This document shows, in pieces, positions 34,248 through 43,298 of a DNA stretch of 64,000 nt. How positions within the stretch are numbered: the stretch's first letter is position 1; each line of letters begins with the position of its first letter. The notes beneath the pieces are model-generated. The model had not been told where the DNA came from. It did no database searches and worked only from the letters and a program-made list of their open reading frames with translations. The translations under genes and the position numbers were made by a program. The stretch covers positions 62,001 through 126,000 of the forward strand of contig NZ_MUHW01000009.1 of NCBI RefSeq assembly GCF_002007235.1, given 5' to 3'. Source of the DNA: Oribacterium sp. C9 (GTDB lineage Bacteria; Bacillota; Clostridia; Lachnospirales; Lachnospiraceae).

Positions 34248-36134
34248 ATGACATTATCCGGAATCACTTCATCGGATTTCACTGATAAAAAAAAGGCTCA
34301 GGACATCCTTCTCCGCATTCTGAAACCGCTCATTCCATTCTTTTCTGAATCAAGAGCCAGGCTTCGAATAGGAGATACCCGGACCCACTACGAACTTTCT
34401 TCACAGGAGATGGAGGCATTTGCACGTCCTCTCTGGGGGCTGGTTCCTCTTGCTGCCGGATTAAGTCCAAAAGAGAAAAAATGGATAAAAGATGCTATAG
34501 CCACATCTGAAAAAACCACCTTAATAATCGAAGACCACCTAACCATAACAGCTGAACTTATCAGAATTTATCAGAGAGGTATCACTGTGGGAACCGATCC
34601 TGAGTCTCCGGATTATTGGGGACTTTGTCATGACTTCGATCAGAAATTCTGTGAGATGCCGGCTATCGGCTTTGCCATGCTTTATGCTCCTGAATTTTTC
34701 TTTGATACACTTTCAGAACCTGCAAAGAAAAATCTTTCGAACTGGCTCAATGAATGTAACCGGCACGATCTCTGCGCCTGCAACTGGCAATTCTTCCAGA
34801 TCATCACGAACCTTGCGCTGAAGGTCCGGGGGCTTCCATACAGTAAAGAGAATATGGAAAACGGTCTCATAATGATCGATGATTACTACGCAGAAGGCGG
34901 CTGGTACAACGACGGAAACGGCGGAGACAAAGACTACTACAATCCTTTTGTCATGCTGAGCTTCGGACTTATCTACAGAGAGTTTATGAAGGAGGAAGAT
35001 CCTGAACGTTCAGAGAGATTTCTTGAAAGAGCCATGGAGTTCGGAAGGGATTATGAGCATTTCTTTGATGATAACGGAAGCTGCTTCCCATATGGACGAT
35101 CCATGACCTATCGTTTTGCACAGAGTGCATTCTGGTCAACCTGCCTTATGACAGGAGTATATCCCATACCGGAATCAAGGATACTTAAGCTCATCAGCAG
35201 AAATCTATCATGGTGGCTTAGCCGCCCGATCTTTGACAATGCCGGAGTCCTCACCATAGGATACGGCTATGGAAACCTCCAGATGTCTGAGAGCTACAAT
35301 GCTCCCGGTTCACCATACTGGGCGCTTCAGGCATTTTTCTATCTGGCTCTGCCATATGATGACAGGATTTGGGAAATTAAAGACAGGCTCAGTCCTGATC
35401 CAGGATCAAAAGAACCGATACATTTACAAAATGAGCAAGATGAAGTATCCGAATGCATTTTCCTGCCCCATGTACCCATGCTTCTTCAGCGTTCTGTACG
35501 GGATGGTCACTGTGATCAGGTCACAACACTGGTACCGGGAAAAACCTCTCACGAAGGCCACAGCCACAATATTGAAAAATATTCAAAGTTTGCATATAGC
35601 AGTAAATTCGGCTTCAGCATTGCCCGTTCAAATGTGAGCCTTGAGGAGAATGCTCCCGACTCCACTCTTGCATTTGTAATAGACGGATTCGTATACACAA
35701 AGAACAAGACAGAAGAGGGCTATATAATCGATGAAGATCATATCGAGATGCACTGGAGTCCCGTCAGAGGCATTGACGTGATCACCATACTACGTCCTAC
35801 AGAAAAAGGGCATATAAGAGAGCATATGGTCGATGTTTCCGAAAAGCTCTATAATGATGTTGAGATAACCGCCTACGACTGCGGATTCGCTATTCCCGAA
35901 CAGCCTGCATTTGTAAAAGGAGGCTCTGATTCACATTCATCAGGTGAGAGTACTCTTGTTTCAGTATCTGACTTCACATGCACCGTTCATTCTCTTGCAG
36001 GAGATGGCCGCGACGAAGTACTGATTCCTGAACCCAATACGAACCTTATTTATCCGAAGACAAGGATCCCAATGTCTGTTTACAGGATAACCCCGGGAAA
36101 TAACAGACTAAAAACAGAATTTTTGTATCTTTAA
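34248..36134 (+). CDS. DUF2264 protein (putative glucuronidase-like glycosidase)
   Basis: A 628-residue cytoplasmic DUF2264 protein. The N-terminal 370 residues are an alpha/alpha toroid (FARPLWGLVPLAAG, DYWGLCHDFDQKFCEMPAIGFAM, DGNGGDKDYYNPFVMLSFG, FPYGRSMTYRFAQSAFW) and the rest a beta domain. From memory, some DUF2264 proteins form CAZy family GH154 with beta-glucuronidase activity; I hold that only moderately. AAGGAG precedes ATG 34248. Position between the beta-glucuronidase and the end of the locus supports a uronide substrate. Confidence 0.8.
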   Translation: MTLSGITSSDFTDKKKAQDILLRILKPLIPFFSESRARLRIGDTRTHYELSSQEMEAFARPLWGLVPLAAGLSPKEKKWIKDAIATSEKTTLIIEDHLTITAELIRIYQRGITVGTDPESPDYWGLCHDFDQKFCEMPAIGFAMLYAPEFFFDTLSEPAKKNLSNWLNECNRHDLCACNWQFFQIITNLALKVRGLPYSKENMENGLIMIDDYYAEGGWYNDGNGGDKDYYNPFVMLSFGLIYREFMKEEDPERSERFLERAMEFGRDYEHFFDDNGSCFPYGRSMTYRFAQSAFWSTCLMTGVYPIPESRILKLISRNLSWWLSRPIFDNAGVLTIGYGYGNLQMSESYNAPGSPYWALQAFFYLALPYDDRIWEIKDRLSPDPGSKEPIHLQNEQDEVSECIFLPHVPMLLQRSVRDGHCDQVTTLVPGKTSHEGHSHNIEKYSKFAYSSKFGFSIARSNVSLEENAPDSTLAFVIDGFVYTKNKTEEGYIIDEDHIEMHWSPVRGIDVITILRPTEKGHIREHMVDVSEKLYNDVEITAYDCGFAIPEQPAFVKGGSDSHSSGESTLVSVSDFTCTVHSLAGDGRDEVLIPEPNTNLIYPKTRIPMSVYRITPGNNRLKTEFLYL

Positions 36135-36157
36135 GGAACTTTAGGAGCATATCACCC

Positions 36158-36646
36158 ATGACACATGTTCAGCATCCGTTTCCACCACTTTATGACAGCG
36201 AGTCCAAAATACTGATCCTTGGAAGTTTTCCCTCAGTCAAATCGAGAGAGCAAATGTTCTTTTACGGACATCCCCAGAACAGATTCTGGAAGGTCATCGC
36301 CTCGGTTTTCGATGATGAGGTTCCGGTGAACATAGAAGATAAGAAACTGCTTTTGAAAAGGCATCATATCGCACTTTGGGACGTGATCAGTTCCTGTGAC
36401 ATCAAAGGCTCCTCAGATTCAAGCATAGCTAATGTTGTTCCCAATGATCTGTCTGAGATCCTTAATCATTCAGACATCCGCCTCATCATAGTAAACGGAA
36501 AAACTGCAGAAAAATATTTCAATAAATATATCAGGGACCAGATAAAACGGAATGCCGTATGTCTCCCCTCCACAAGCCCTGCAAATGCAGCCTGGGGACT
36601 CGAAAAACTTACAAACGAATGGAAAAAGACATTAATTACCTGTTGA
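36158..36646 (+). CDS. DNA-deoxyinosine glycosylase (UDG superfamily)
   Basis: A 162-residue member of the uracil-DNA-glycosylase superfamily, hypoxanthine/deoxyinosine type, which removes deaminated adenine from DNA. Family signs are ILILGSFPSVKSREQMFFYGHPQNRFW near the N-terminus, ALWDVISSCDIKGSSDSSI, LIIVNGKTAEKYF and LPSTSPANAAW near the C-terminus. AGGAG lies about 10 bases before ATG 36158. It follows the DUF2264 gene by 23 bases and is probably co-transcribed by chance; it has no link to sugar use. A strong terminator follows. Confidence 0.88.
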   Translation: MTHVQHPFPPLYDSESKILILGSFPSVKSREQMFFYGHPQNRFWKVIASVFDDEVPVNIEDKKLLLKRHHIALWDVISSCDIKGSSDSSIANVVPNDLSEILNHSDIRLIIVNGKTAEKYFNKYIRDQIKRNAVCLPSTSPANAAWGLEKLTNEWKKTLITC

Positions 36647-36688
36647 ATTACCGATTTACAAAGAGAAAAAGATGTCTAAAACCAATTG

Positions 36689-36743
36689 ACTCATGACCAA
36701 CTTACGCTCAGAATTAAGCTTAAGTATGGTCATGAGTTTTTTT
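36689..36743 (+). terminator. terminator of the glucuronide locus
   Basis: ACTCATGACCA (36689-36699) and TGGTCATGAGT (36727-36737) form an 11-bp stem, with CTTA/TAAG extending inwards, followed by T7. Confidence 0.9.
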
Positions 36744-36819
36744 GTAAAACTGTGATTAAACACTTTTTCCTGCCGATTCTTTAATATATACAAAATCATG
36801 AGCATGGAAGGATTTTATT

Positions 36820-36957
36820 ATGAACGATGAGAAAAGCGCGGCACTGTGCCAGGAGCTGAATGAATTTTTAAAGAAGATCCGGGCTGACGGCACCCTTAAG
36901 GAAATAGACGATATCTGGATGGGCGTTGACGAAGAGAAAAAGGGTGAACACTCATGA
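36820..36957 (+). CDS. 45-residue solute-binding-protein remnant, coupled to ABC ATPase
   Basis: A short ORF reading MNDEKSAALCQELNEFLKKI, then RADGTLKEIDDIWMGVDEEKKGEHS. This matches the last helix and strand of family 3 amino-acid-binding proteins (N-x-F-L-x-x-I-x-x-D-G-T-L-x-x-I-x-x-x-W-x-G). It has its own ribosome site (GGAAGGA, 36805-36811) and its TGA overlaps the ATPase start as ATGA at 36954-36957. It has no signal peptide and cannot bind a ligand. It is probably a decayed binding-protein end retained as a leader for coupled translation, or a small partner peptide. Confidence 0.65.
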   Translation: MNDEKSAALCQELNEFLKKIRADGTLKEIDDIWMGVDEEKKGEHS

Positions 36958-38063
36958 TTGAGATCAGAAACCTGACAAAAAAATACAGCTCTGTAACGCC
37001 GCTAAAGGACGTTTCCTTTACACTCAACAATGGTGATGTGATAGCTGTGATCGGTCCATCAGGCACAGGAAAATCGACTCTTATCCGATGCATGAATCTT
37101 CTGGAGAAGCCCACCTCCGGACAGATCATATTTGACGGCGAAGACATTACCAAAAAAGGCTATGACATCAAAAAAGCCAGACAGAAGATGGGCATGGTCT
37201 TTCAGTCCTTTAACCTCTTCGGACATCTCACTGTCATAGAAAACCTGATGCTGGCCCCCATGGATCTTCTGAAAAAGAGCAGACAGGAAGCCTATGATAA
37301 TGGCATGGAACTGCTGAAAAGAGTCGGAATGGAGGACAAGGCCCTGAGCTATCCCGATGAACTTTCAGGCGGTCAGAAGCAGCGTGCCGCCATCGCGAGG
37401 ACCCTCGCCATGGATCCGGAGGTCATTCTTCTCGACGAACCTACCAGCGCTCTGGATCCTACCATGGTCTCTGAAGTTCAGGCGGTGATCCGTGATCTCA
37501 GCAGAGGCGGAACCACCATGATGATCGTGACTCATGAGATGAATCTGGCAAAAAGTATATCCAACAGAGTTTTCTATATGGATGAAGGCGGTATCTATGA
37601 GGAGGGAACTCCTGAGGAAATCTTTGACTCCCCGAAGAAGGAGCTGACCCGAAGATTTATCCGAAAGCTGAAGATATTTGAAGCAGTCATCGACACAAAA
37701 CGCTATGACTTCATCCGCCTCAACACAGAGCTTGACGCTTATCTTCTGAAAAACGATGTTTCTTCAGCAGATAAATATCGCATACGACTTGTTATAGAAG
37801 AACTCGTACAGCAGATTCTGCTCCCTGAAGGCGGACGACTTCCTGTAAATCTGACAGTAGAGTATTCGGAACAGGATGACAGATGCTGTATAACAGCTTC
37901 ATATGGCGGAGACAAATTTGACATAAGACACTCTGATAACACACTGTCCCTTACCATGATAGAAAACTCCGCTGAGGAGATCGAATACTTCTATGACGAA
38001 CATGCTGAACAGGTCAATATCATCAAAATAAAGATAAGAAAGAATGTATGGATGGATAAATGA
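36954..38063 (+). CDS. amino-acid-type ABC ATPase with C-terminal kinase-ATPase-like domain
   Basis: A 369-residue protein. Residues 1-240 are a polar-amino-acid ABC ATPase: Walker A GPSGTGKST (34-42), Q-loop FQSFNLFGH, signature LSGGQKQR, Walker B VILLDEPTSALDP and H-loop VTHEM. Residues about 245-369 are extra and look like the histidine-kinase/anti-sigma ATPase fold (YRIRLVIEELVQQILLP; YGGDKFDI; TLSLTMIENSAEEIEYFYDE), but the expected catalytic Asn and DxG motif are replaced, so this part is probably non-catalytic. No permease lies in this operon. The next gene overlaps by ATGA. Confidence 0.85.
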   Translation: MIEIRNLTKKYSSVTPLKDVSFTLNNGDVIAVIGPSGTGKSTLIRCMNLLEKPTSGQIIFDGEDITKKGYDIKKARQKMGMVFQSFNLFGHLTVIENLMLAPMDLLKKSRQEAYDNGMELLKRVGMEDKALSYPDELSGGQKQRAAIARTLAMDPEVILLDEPTSALDPTMVSEVQAVIRDLSRGGTTMMIVTHEMNLAKSISNRVFYMDEGGIYEEGTPEEIFDSPKKELTRRFIRKLKIFEAVIDTKRYDFIRLNTELDAYLLKNDVSSADKYRIRLVIEELVQQILLPEGGRLPVNLTVEYSEQDDRCCITASYGGDKFDIRHSDNTLSLTMIENSAEEIEYFYDEHAEQVNIIKIKIRKNVWMDK

Positions 38064-38965
38064 AAAAAGATATAACGGTATACTATCACCTTCCGGGTCT
38101 GTTTGAATTTTATGAATTGTATAGAGTGTTTTTGCCTCTTTTTCGCGAACATAGAGAATATTTCTATGACTGGTGTGAGATAGGCTCCATATATGGAGCT
38201 CCTCAGGACTGCCTCTGGGCTGGAGGCCGGGTCGGTTTCGGAGAAGAAGATCCGAAAGATGTATATTCCCTAATGAGGGAATACGATATATCAGCCCGTC
38301 TGACTTTCAGTAATTCTCTTCTCGAAGAGAGGCATTTGGCAGACAGGAAATGTAATGACTTATGTGAGATGTTCGAACACTGCGGAAATGTAAAAAACGG
38401 AGTGATCATCCACTCTGATCTGCTGCTTGATCATATAAGATCAAACTATCCTGATTACTATTTTGTTTCTTCCACCACAAAGGTTCTGACAGACTTCAGT
38501 GAATTCGAAAAGGAACTTAATCGGGAAGAATTCAGCTTCGTGGTACCGGATTTCAGGCTTAACAAAGAGCATTTAAGGCTTGATGCCTTGCCCCTGGCAC
38601 TAAAGCAAAAGGTGGAATTTCTATGCAATGAGTGCTGCTGGTATGGCTGCTACGACCGAAAAAGATGCTATGAAAATGTCAGCAGAAAGAATCTCGGCGA
38701 AGCCTGCGAGGACCACATCTGCGTATCCCCTGATGCACATAAGGGCTACAGATTTTCCGATGCCATGAAAAACCCCGGCTTTATCGGAATAAAGGATATA
38801 CAGAATGTATATGTGCCGGAAGGTTTTTCAAATTTCAAAATCGAGGGACGCAGCCTCGGAAGTGCTGTGATCTTCGAATTCTTACTCTACTATATGACAA
38901 AGCCTGAGTATCAGCTCAAGGTAAGAGAAGAAACTTATCTCGACAGTATGCTGGATCTGTTTTAA
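38060..38965 (+). CDS. U32-like cysteine-rich protein
   Basis: A 301-residue protein that I place only loosely: the C-terminal FKIEGRSLGSAVIFEFLLYYMTKPEY and the cysteine cluster FLCNECCWYGCYDRKRCYE resemble U32 'collagenase-like' proteins, several of which act with iron-sulfur partners in RNA or cofactor hydroxylation. The N-terminal half could be a TIM barrel (ITVYYHLPGLFEFYELY; ARLTFSNSLLEE). Its start overlaps the ATPase stop as ATGA, so the two are coupled and may work together. A terminator follows at 38985-39009. Function unknown. Confidence 0.6.
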   Translation: MKKDITVYYHLPGLFEFYELYRVFLPLFREHREYFYDWCEIGSIYGAPQDCLWAGGRVGFGEEDPKDVYSLMREYDISARLTFSNSLLEERHLADRKCNDLCEMFEHCGNVKNGVIIHSDLLLDHIRSNYPDYYFVSSTTKVLTDFSEFEKELNREEFSFVVPDFRLNKEHLRLDALPLALKQKVEFLCNECCWYGCYDRKRCYENVSRKNLGEACEDHICVSPDAHKGYRFSDAMKNPGFIGIKDIQNVYVPEGFSNFKIEGRSLGSAVIFEFLLYYMTKPEYQLKVREETYLDSMLDLF

Positions 38966-38984
38966 TCAAAATATATTCTCTGAA

Positions 38985-39009
38985 GACCGTTTCATGAAAC
39001 GGTCTTTTT
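38985..39009 (+). terminator. terminator after the U32-like gene
   Basis: GACCGTTT and AAACGGTC form a perfect 8-bp stem around CATG, followed by TTTTTG. Confidence 0.85.
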
Positions 39010-39021
39010 GTTAGGTAAAAT

Positions 39022-39055
39022 TTATACCCACCTATAAAATAAGCGTCTTATACAA
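39022..39055 (+). promoter_or_regulatory. organosulfur-island operator 1 with -10 element
   Basis: TTATACCCACCTATAA (39022-39037) is a dyad, TTATA-N6-TATAA. Seven bases later comes GTCTTATACAA (39045-39055), which supplies a -10-like TTATAC. The same layout recurs at 43872, 46022 and 49404. It controls the permease at 39183. Confidence 0.75.
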
Positions 39056-39182
39056 AAGCGGCTTCCTGCGCCATAATTACCAACAACAACGACGTCTTGT
39101 GTCAGGTTCTATCAGACACAATTGGTCAGCTCATACTGAAAATAACTTCAAAATGTTTATTTCACAGAAAAGAGGAAGCCCT

Positions 39183-40022
39183 ATGACTAACATTTTCGAC
39201 TTCAAACTGGTTTTCACCCAGATTCCGACACTTTTACAGTTTCTTCCCATAACTCTTGAGCTTGCCTTTATCTCCATGTTCATAGGAATCACCATAGGAC
39301 TCCTTCTTGCCATTATAAAGATAAGAGAGGTTCCTGTTCTGAAACAGATAGCAGGCTTCTTCATATCCCTTATACGAGGAACTCCGATACTGGTACAGCT
39401 TTATATCGCCTATTTCGGGATCCCCATGTTCTTCAAATGGGTCAATTTTAAATACGGTACCGATTTTAAAGTGGCAGATGTTTCCGGTTTTGTATATGCA
39501 GTCATCGCCCTCGGGATCAATCAGTCCGCTTACAATGCCGAGTTCATAAGAGCAGCCCTTCTTTCAGTGGGAGACGGACAGATCGAAGCTGCAAGCGCTC
39601 TGGGCATGACCTACTTTCAGGCACTTAGAAGAATCATCCTCCCTGAAGCACTCACAGTAGCACTTCCATCTCTTGGCAATTCACTTATCTCAGTTATAAA
39701 AGGTACCTCCCTTGCTTTTACCTGTGCAGTAGTTGAAATGACTGCGGAAGGCAAGATTCTCGGAGGAAGAAATTACAGATATTTCGAAGTGTATGTAAGT
39801 TTAGCCATCATTTATTGGGTCATAACCATCATTATCGAGCAGGTTCTGAAGATAGCAGAAAAGAAACTTGCCATACCTGATCAGGTATCGAACTACATTC
39901 CGAAAGAAGAAAATGCAGATTCATCACCTGCTGCCAGAACAGGTTTCGGTGGCATCAGGAACTTAGGCAGAATTCAAGCTCCAAACAAAGGATCTGCTAT
40001 CCGAATATTCAAGACGAGGTGA
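39183..40022 (+). CDS. amino-acid (cystine-type) ABC transporter permease
   Basis: A 279-residue permease of the polar-amino-acid type with five or six membrane segments. Conserved pieces are LELAFISMFIGITIGLLLAI, RGTPILVQLY, NQSAYNAEFIRAALLSV and the EAA loop QIEAASALGMTYFQALRRII, then LPEA. AGAGGAAG precedes ATG 39183. The C-terminal ~40 residues after ADSSPAAR are a polar tail not usual for the family. It is the only permease in the island and would serve both binding proteins (44018, 46116). Operator 1 lies 130 bp upstream. Confidence 0.9.
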   Translation: MTNIFDFKLVFTQIPTLLQFLPITLELAFISMFIGITIGLLLAIIKIREVPVLKQIAGFFISLIRGTPILVQLYIAYFGIPMFFKWVNFKYGTDFKVADVSGFVYAVIALGINQSAYNAEFIRAALLSVGDGQIEAASALGMTYFQALRRIILPEALTVALPSLGNSLISVIKGTSLAFTCAVVEMTAEGKILGGRNYRYFEVYVSLAIIYWVITIIIEQVLKIAEKKLAIPDQVSNYIPKEENADSSPAARTGFGGIRNLGRIQAPNKGSAIRIFKTR

Positions 40023-40026
40023 CAGC

Positions 40027-40785
40027 ATGATAAAGATCAAAGGACTTTCTAAAAAATATCATGACAACGTGGTTCTCGATGACGTAAGTCTCGATATAAA
40101 GGAGGGGGATGTCATCGGCATCATCGGTCCCTCCGGAACAGGTAAATCTACACTTTTACGATGCATCGACCAGCTGGAACTTCCGGAAAAAGGTTCCATT
40201 GATCTCGGAGATAAAGAGATAGACCTGTCAAAAAAGAACAAAAAAGAAATCAATGCACTCAGACAGCATACAGGTATGGTGTTCCAGAAGTTCAATCTCT
40301 TCGAGAAAAAAACAGCGCTTGAGAATGTCATGGAAGGCCTCGTGGTAGTAAAGAAGCTTCCCAAAGAAGACGCAAAAAAGATAGCGCTTCAGGAGCTTTC
40401 AAAGGTCGGTATGACCTCCTGGGCGAATCATTATCCCAAGCATCTGTCCGGAGGTCAGCAGCAGCGAGTTGCCATCGCAAGAGCTCTCGCCATGAAGCCC
40501 CAGCTTCTTCTTTTGGACGAGCCCACATCGGCACTTGATCCTGAGCTGGTTGGCGAAGTACTTGATGTCATAAAGGACATCGCCGGAAAGGGCTACACCA
40601 TGCTGCTGGTTTCCCACGAGATGAGCTTCGTCAAGAATGTTTCCAACAGGGTCATTTTCCTTGATAAGGGACATATCGTTGAAGACGGAACCCCTGCGGA
40701 GGTTTTTGAGCATCCGAAGAATCAGCGTACCAAGGACTTCTTCGCGAAGATGAATCTCATGAATCAGCCGGACTACATCATCTGA
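40027..40785 (+). CDS. amino-acid (cystine-type) ABC transporter ATPase
   Basis: A 252-residue ABC ATPase with Walker A GPSGTGKST, Q-loop FQKFNLFEKK, signature LSGGQQQR, Walker B LLLLDEPTSALDP and H-loop VSHEM. It starts 4 bases after the permease stop and completes the importer. Family members closest by motif carry cystine or other polar amino acids (TcyN/GlnQ type); the island context makes a sulfur compound the likely cargo. Confidence 0.93.
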   Translation: MIKIKGLSKKYHDNVVLDDVSLDIKEGDVIGIIGPSGTGKSTLLRCIDQLELPEKGSIDLGDKEIDLSKKNKKEINALRQHTGMVFQKFNLFEKKTALENVMEGLVVVKKLPKEDAKKIALQELSKVGMTSWANHYPKHLSGGQQQRVAIARALAMKPQLLLLDEPTSALDPELVGEVLDVIKDIAGKGYTMLLVSHEMSFVKNVSNRVIFLDKGHIVEDGTPAEVFEHPKNQRTKDFFAKMNLMNQPDYII

Positions 40786-40878
40786 TTTTAGTTTTTCTTC
40801 ACGAAATACGGCTCTGCATGGATATTTATGATTCATCCTTTAAACCGATTTTTTAAAACACCTCAGGAGGACACAGAA

Positions 40879-42150
40879 ATGAGCAATGTATGCTGCATCG
40901 CAGATCACAGAGAAAGACTTCAGAACGTTATCACCAAAGATAGCTCTATCGGCTACTCAGACGAGCTGGCGGACAGATTTGCCGCGGAAAGAGGAGTACC
41001 CCCAAGACCTGTTGAGGTGAAGGATGAAATAGACGAGCACGGCGGCTTTGTAAGGCAGCCCAATGCTTTTACCGCGAAAGCAGGTGACGGTGAAGGACAG
41101 TGGAAACCTGAAAAAGACAGATATCAGATCTACTGGATGAAGGGCTGCAACTGGTCAAACAGACCGATCATCGTAAGAGACATTCTTGGGCTAACAGATG
41201 TGATCTCAGACCAGAGAACATCAAGAAGCGGCGAATCCAACAAGTACGGTCATGGCTTCAGTGATCAGGAGGGCTTCAAGGATCCGAAGACCGGTGCCTA
41301 CTTCCTGTCAGAGTTCTATAAGAATGCAGATCCTGATTTCAAGGGTCGCGCCACCACACCTACCATCGTAGATCTCAGGGAAAAGAAGGCTGTAAACAAT
41401 GACTACCACAGAATGACCAACTATCTGGAGGTCAATTTCAGAGCCTTCCAGCCTGAGGATGCACCTGACCTCTATCCTGTAAAGTACAGGGACGTGATCG
41501 ACGAGTTCAATGACTGGCTCTTCCCGCACATCAACAACAGTCATTACAGAATGGCTTTCTGCCAGTCCGTGGAAGCCTATGACCTTGCATTTGACGACTT
41601 CTATGACTCCATGGATAAGCTTGAAAAGAGACTGTCAGAGAACAGATTCCTCTTCGGAGACTATATAACGGATTCCGATATCAGATTTTTCGTGACCATC
41701 GTTCGCTGGGATACGGGATACTTCAGAAATGTCGGTCCTGTAAAGCACAGGATCGCGGATTATCCAAATATCTATGCCTATATGAAGGAGCTTTACAGCA
41801 TCCCTGCCTTCAGGAATGCCACATTCGTTCACGACCTGGTTCTCGGACCTGCCGGAGACAAGGACAAGCTCTTTGCTGACTGGAACGTGAGGATCGGAAG
41901 TCAGATCGACTACGACAAGCTCTGGGCTGACGACGGACAGCGCGCAGCACTTTCCTCTGATCCAAAGGGAGACATTTACCTCCGTCATCCAAAGGGAGAG
42001 ACAGCAAAAGACTATCAGAGCGAGATTTCAGTTTCTCACTGGAATTTCGAATCACATGATGACAGATGCCCTGTGAATCCAAACAACAGCATCCTGAGAG
42101 AAGATGCAAGCATTAATCCTCTGAAGGGACTTTTAAAAAATGAGTATTGA
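40879..42150 (+). CDS. GHR/xi-GST-like protein 1 (variant CNWS active site)
   Basis: A 423-residue member of the glutathionyl-hydroquinone-reductase (xi-class GST, YqjG/Ecm4) family: thioredoxin-like N-domain, helical C-domain ([20 protein letters not shown]), plus a ~50-residue N-terminal and a ~90-residue C-terminal extension not seen in the two paralogues. The catalytic motif, CPWA in the family, is C90-N-W-S. Where family members have the glutathione-contacting NNESSEI, it reads [16 protein letters not shown] precedes ATG 40879. The M20 gene starts inside its last 11 bases. It may act on an S-conjugate delivered by the importer; partner thiol unknown. Confidence 0.85.
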
Positions 42151-43282
42151 TAAAGACAGAATAGTTAACACCTTCGTAGAGCTTGCGGGAATCGACGGTA
42201 TCAGCTACAAGGAGAGAAAGGTTGCGGATCACCTCATAAAAATATGGGGTGACCTTGGCGTCTCCTTAACCGAAGACTCAGCCGGAGAAAAGATAGGCGG
42301 TGATACCGGAAATCTCTACGGCTTTATCCCGGGAACCGGAGAAAGAAAGGACTCTGAACCACTTCTTTTCTGCGCACATATGGATACTGTATCTCCGGGG
42401 CTCGATAAAAAAGTGATACTTCATGAGGACGGCCGTATAACAAGCGACGGAACCACGGTTCTCGGTGCCGACGACAGAGCGGCACTTACAGTTATCTATG
42501 AAGCATACAGAAATATATATGAAGAAGGGCTCGATCATCCTCCAATCGAGCTTTTATTCACCCCCGCGGAAGAGACCTACGGATTGGGAGCAGATGCCTT
42601 TGATTATTCCATCATTAAATCAAAAAAGGCATTTGTTCCTGATTCCAGCGGAGATTTCGGAGTCTACTCATCCCAGGAACCGACCCTGATCTACTTTGAA
42701 ATAACGGTTTCCGGACGTTCCGCCCATGCGGGCTTTGAGCCGGAGAACGGCATCAATGCATTGGCGATAGCAGCACATGCCATAAGCAAAATAAAGCAGG
42801 GCTGGACAAACGATCACACCACCCTGAATTTCGGAACCATCAAAGGCGGCACAGTCAGTAATGCAGTTCCTGCATCCGTCACCATCACAGGTGAGGTGAG
42901 AAGTTCTGTTCACGAAGATGCCCTATCAACAGTTGATCATATTAAAAATGTTTTTGAATCAGAAGCAATGGCTCTTGGCGGAAGCACCAGCATAAACCAT
43001 GCTCCGAAGATCTATACCTACAGGATAGATGCAGAATCAGGGAGCCTGAAGCTTTACAAACAAGCTCTTGCAGCTCTTTCTGCCGGACCCATACCGAAAA
43101 AATCCTTCGGAGGAAGCGACAACAACATCCTCATCAGAAAGGGGATAGACGGTCTATGCATATTCAATGCCATGCACGATATACATACCGTCAACGAATA
43201 TACCACGGTGGAGGAGCTGGTCAAAACAACTGAACTGATAAAAATACTTATGTTCGCGGGTCAAGCGAGCCTGTCCGCTTGA
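42140..43282 (+). CDS. M20 family metallohydrolase (PepT-like)
   Basis: A 380-residue di-zinc hydrolase of the M20 family, peptidase T-like subgroup. Metal ligands are visible: H in CAHMDTV, bridging D in LGADDRAAL, the Glu pair in TPAEETYG, D in DSSGDFG and the late H in [13 protein letters not shown] dimerisation lid domain sits in the middle. In this setting it could remove an N-acyl or aminoacyl group from an imported cysteine conjugate. Its start overlaps the preceding gene by 11 bases, so the products are made in step. Confidence 0.9.
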
Positions 43283-43298
43283 CCTTTGGAGGCAAATT

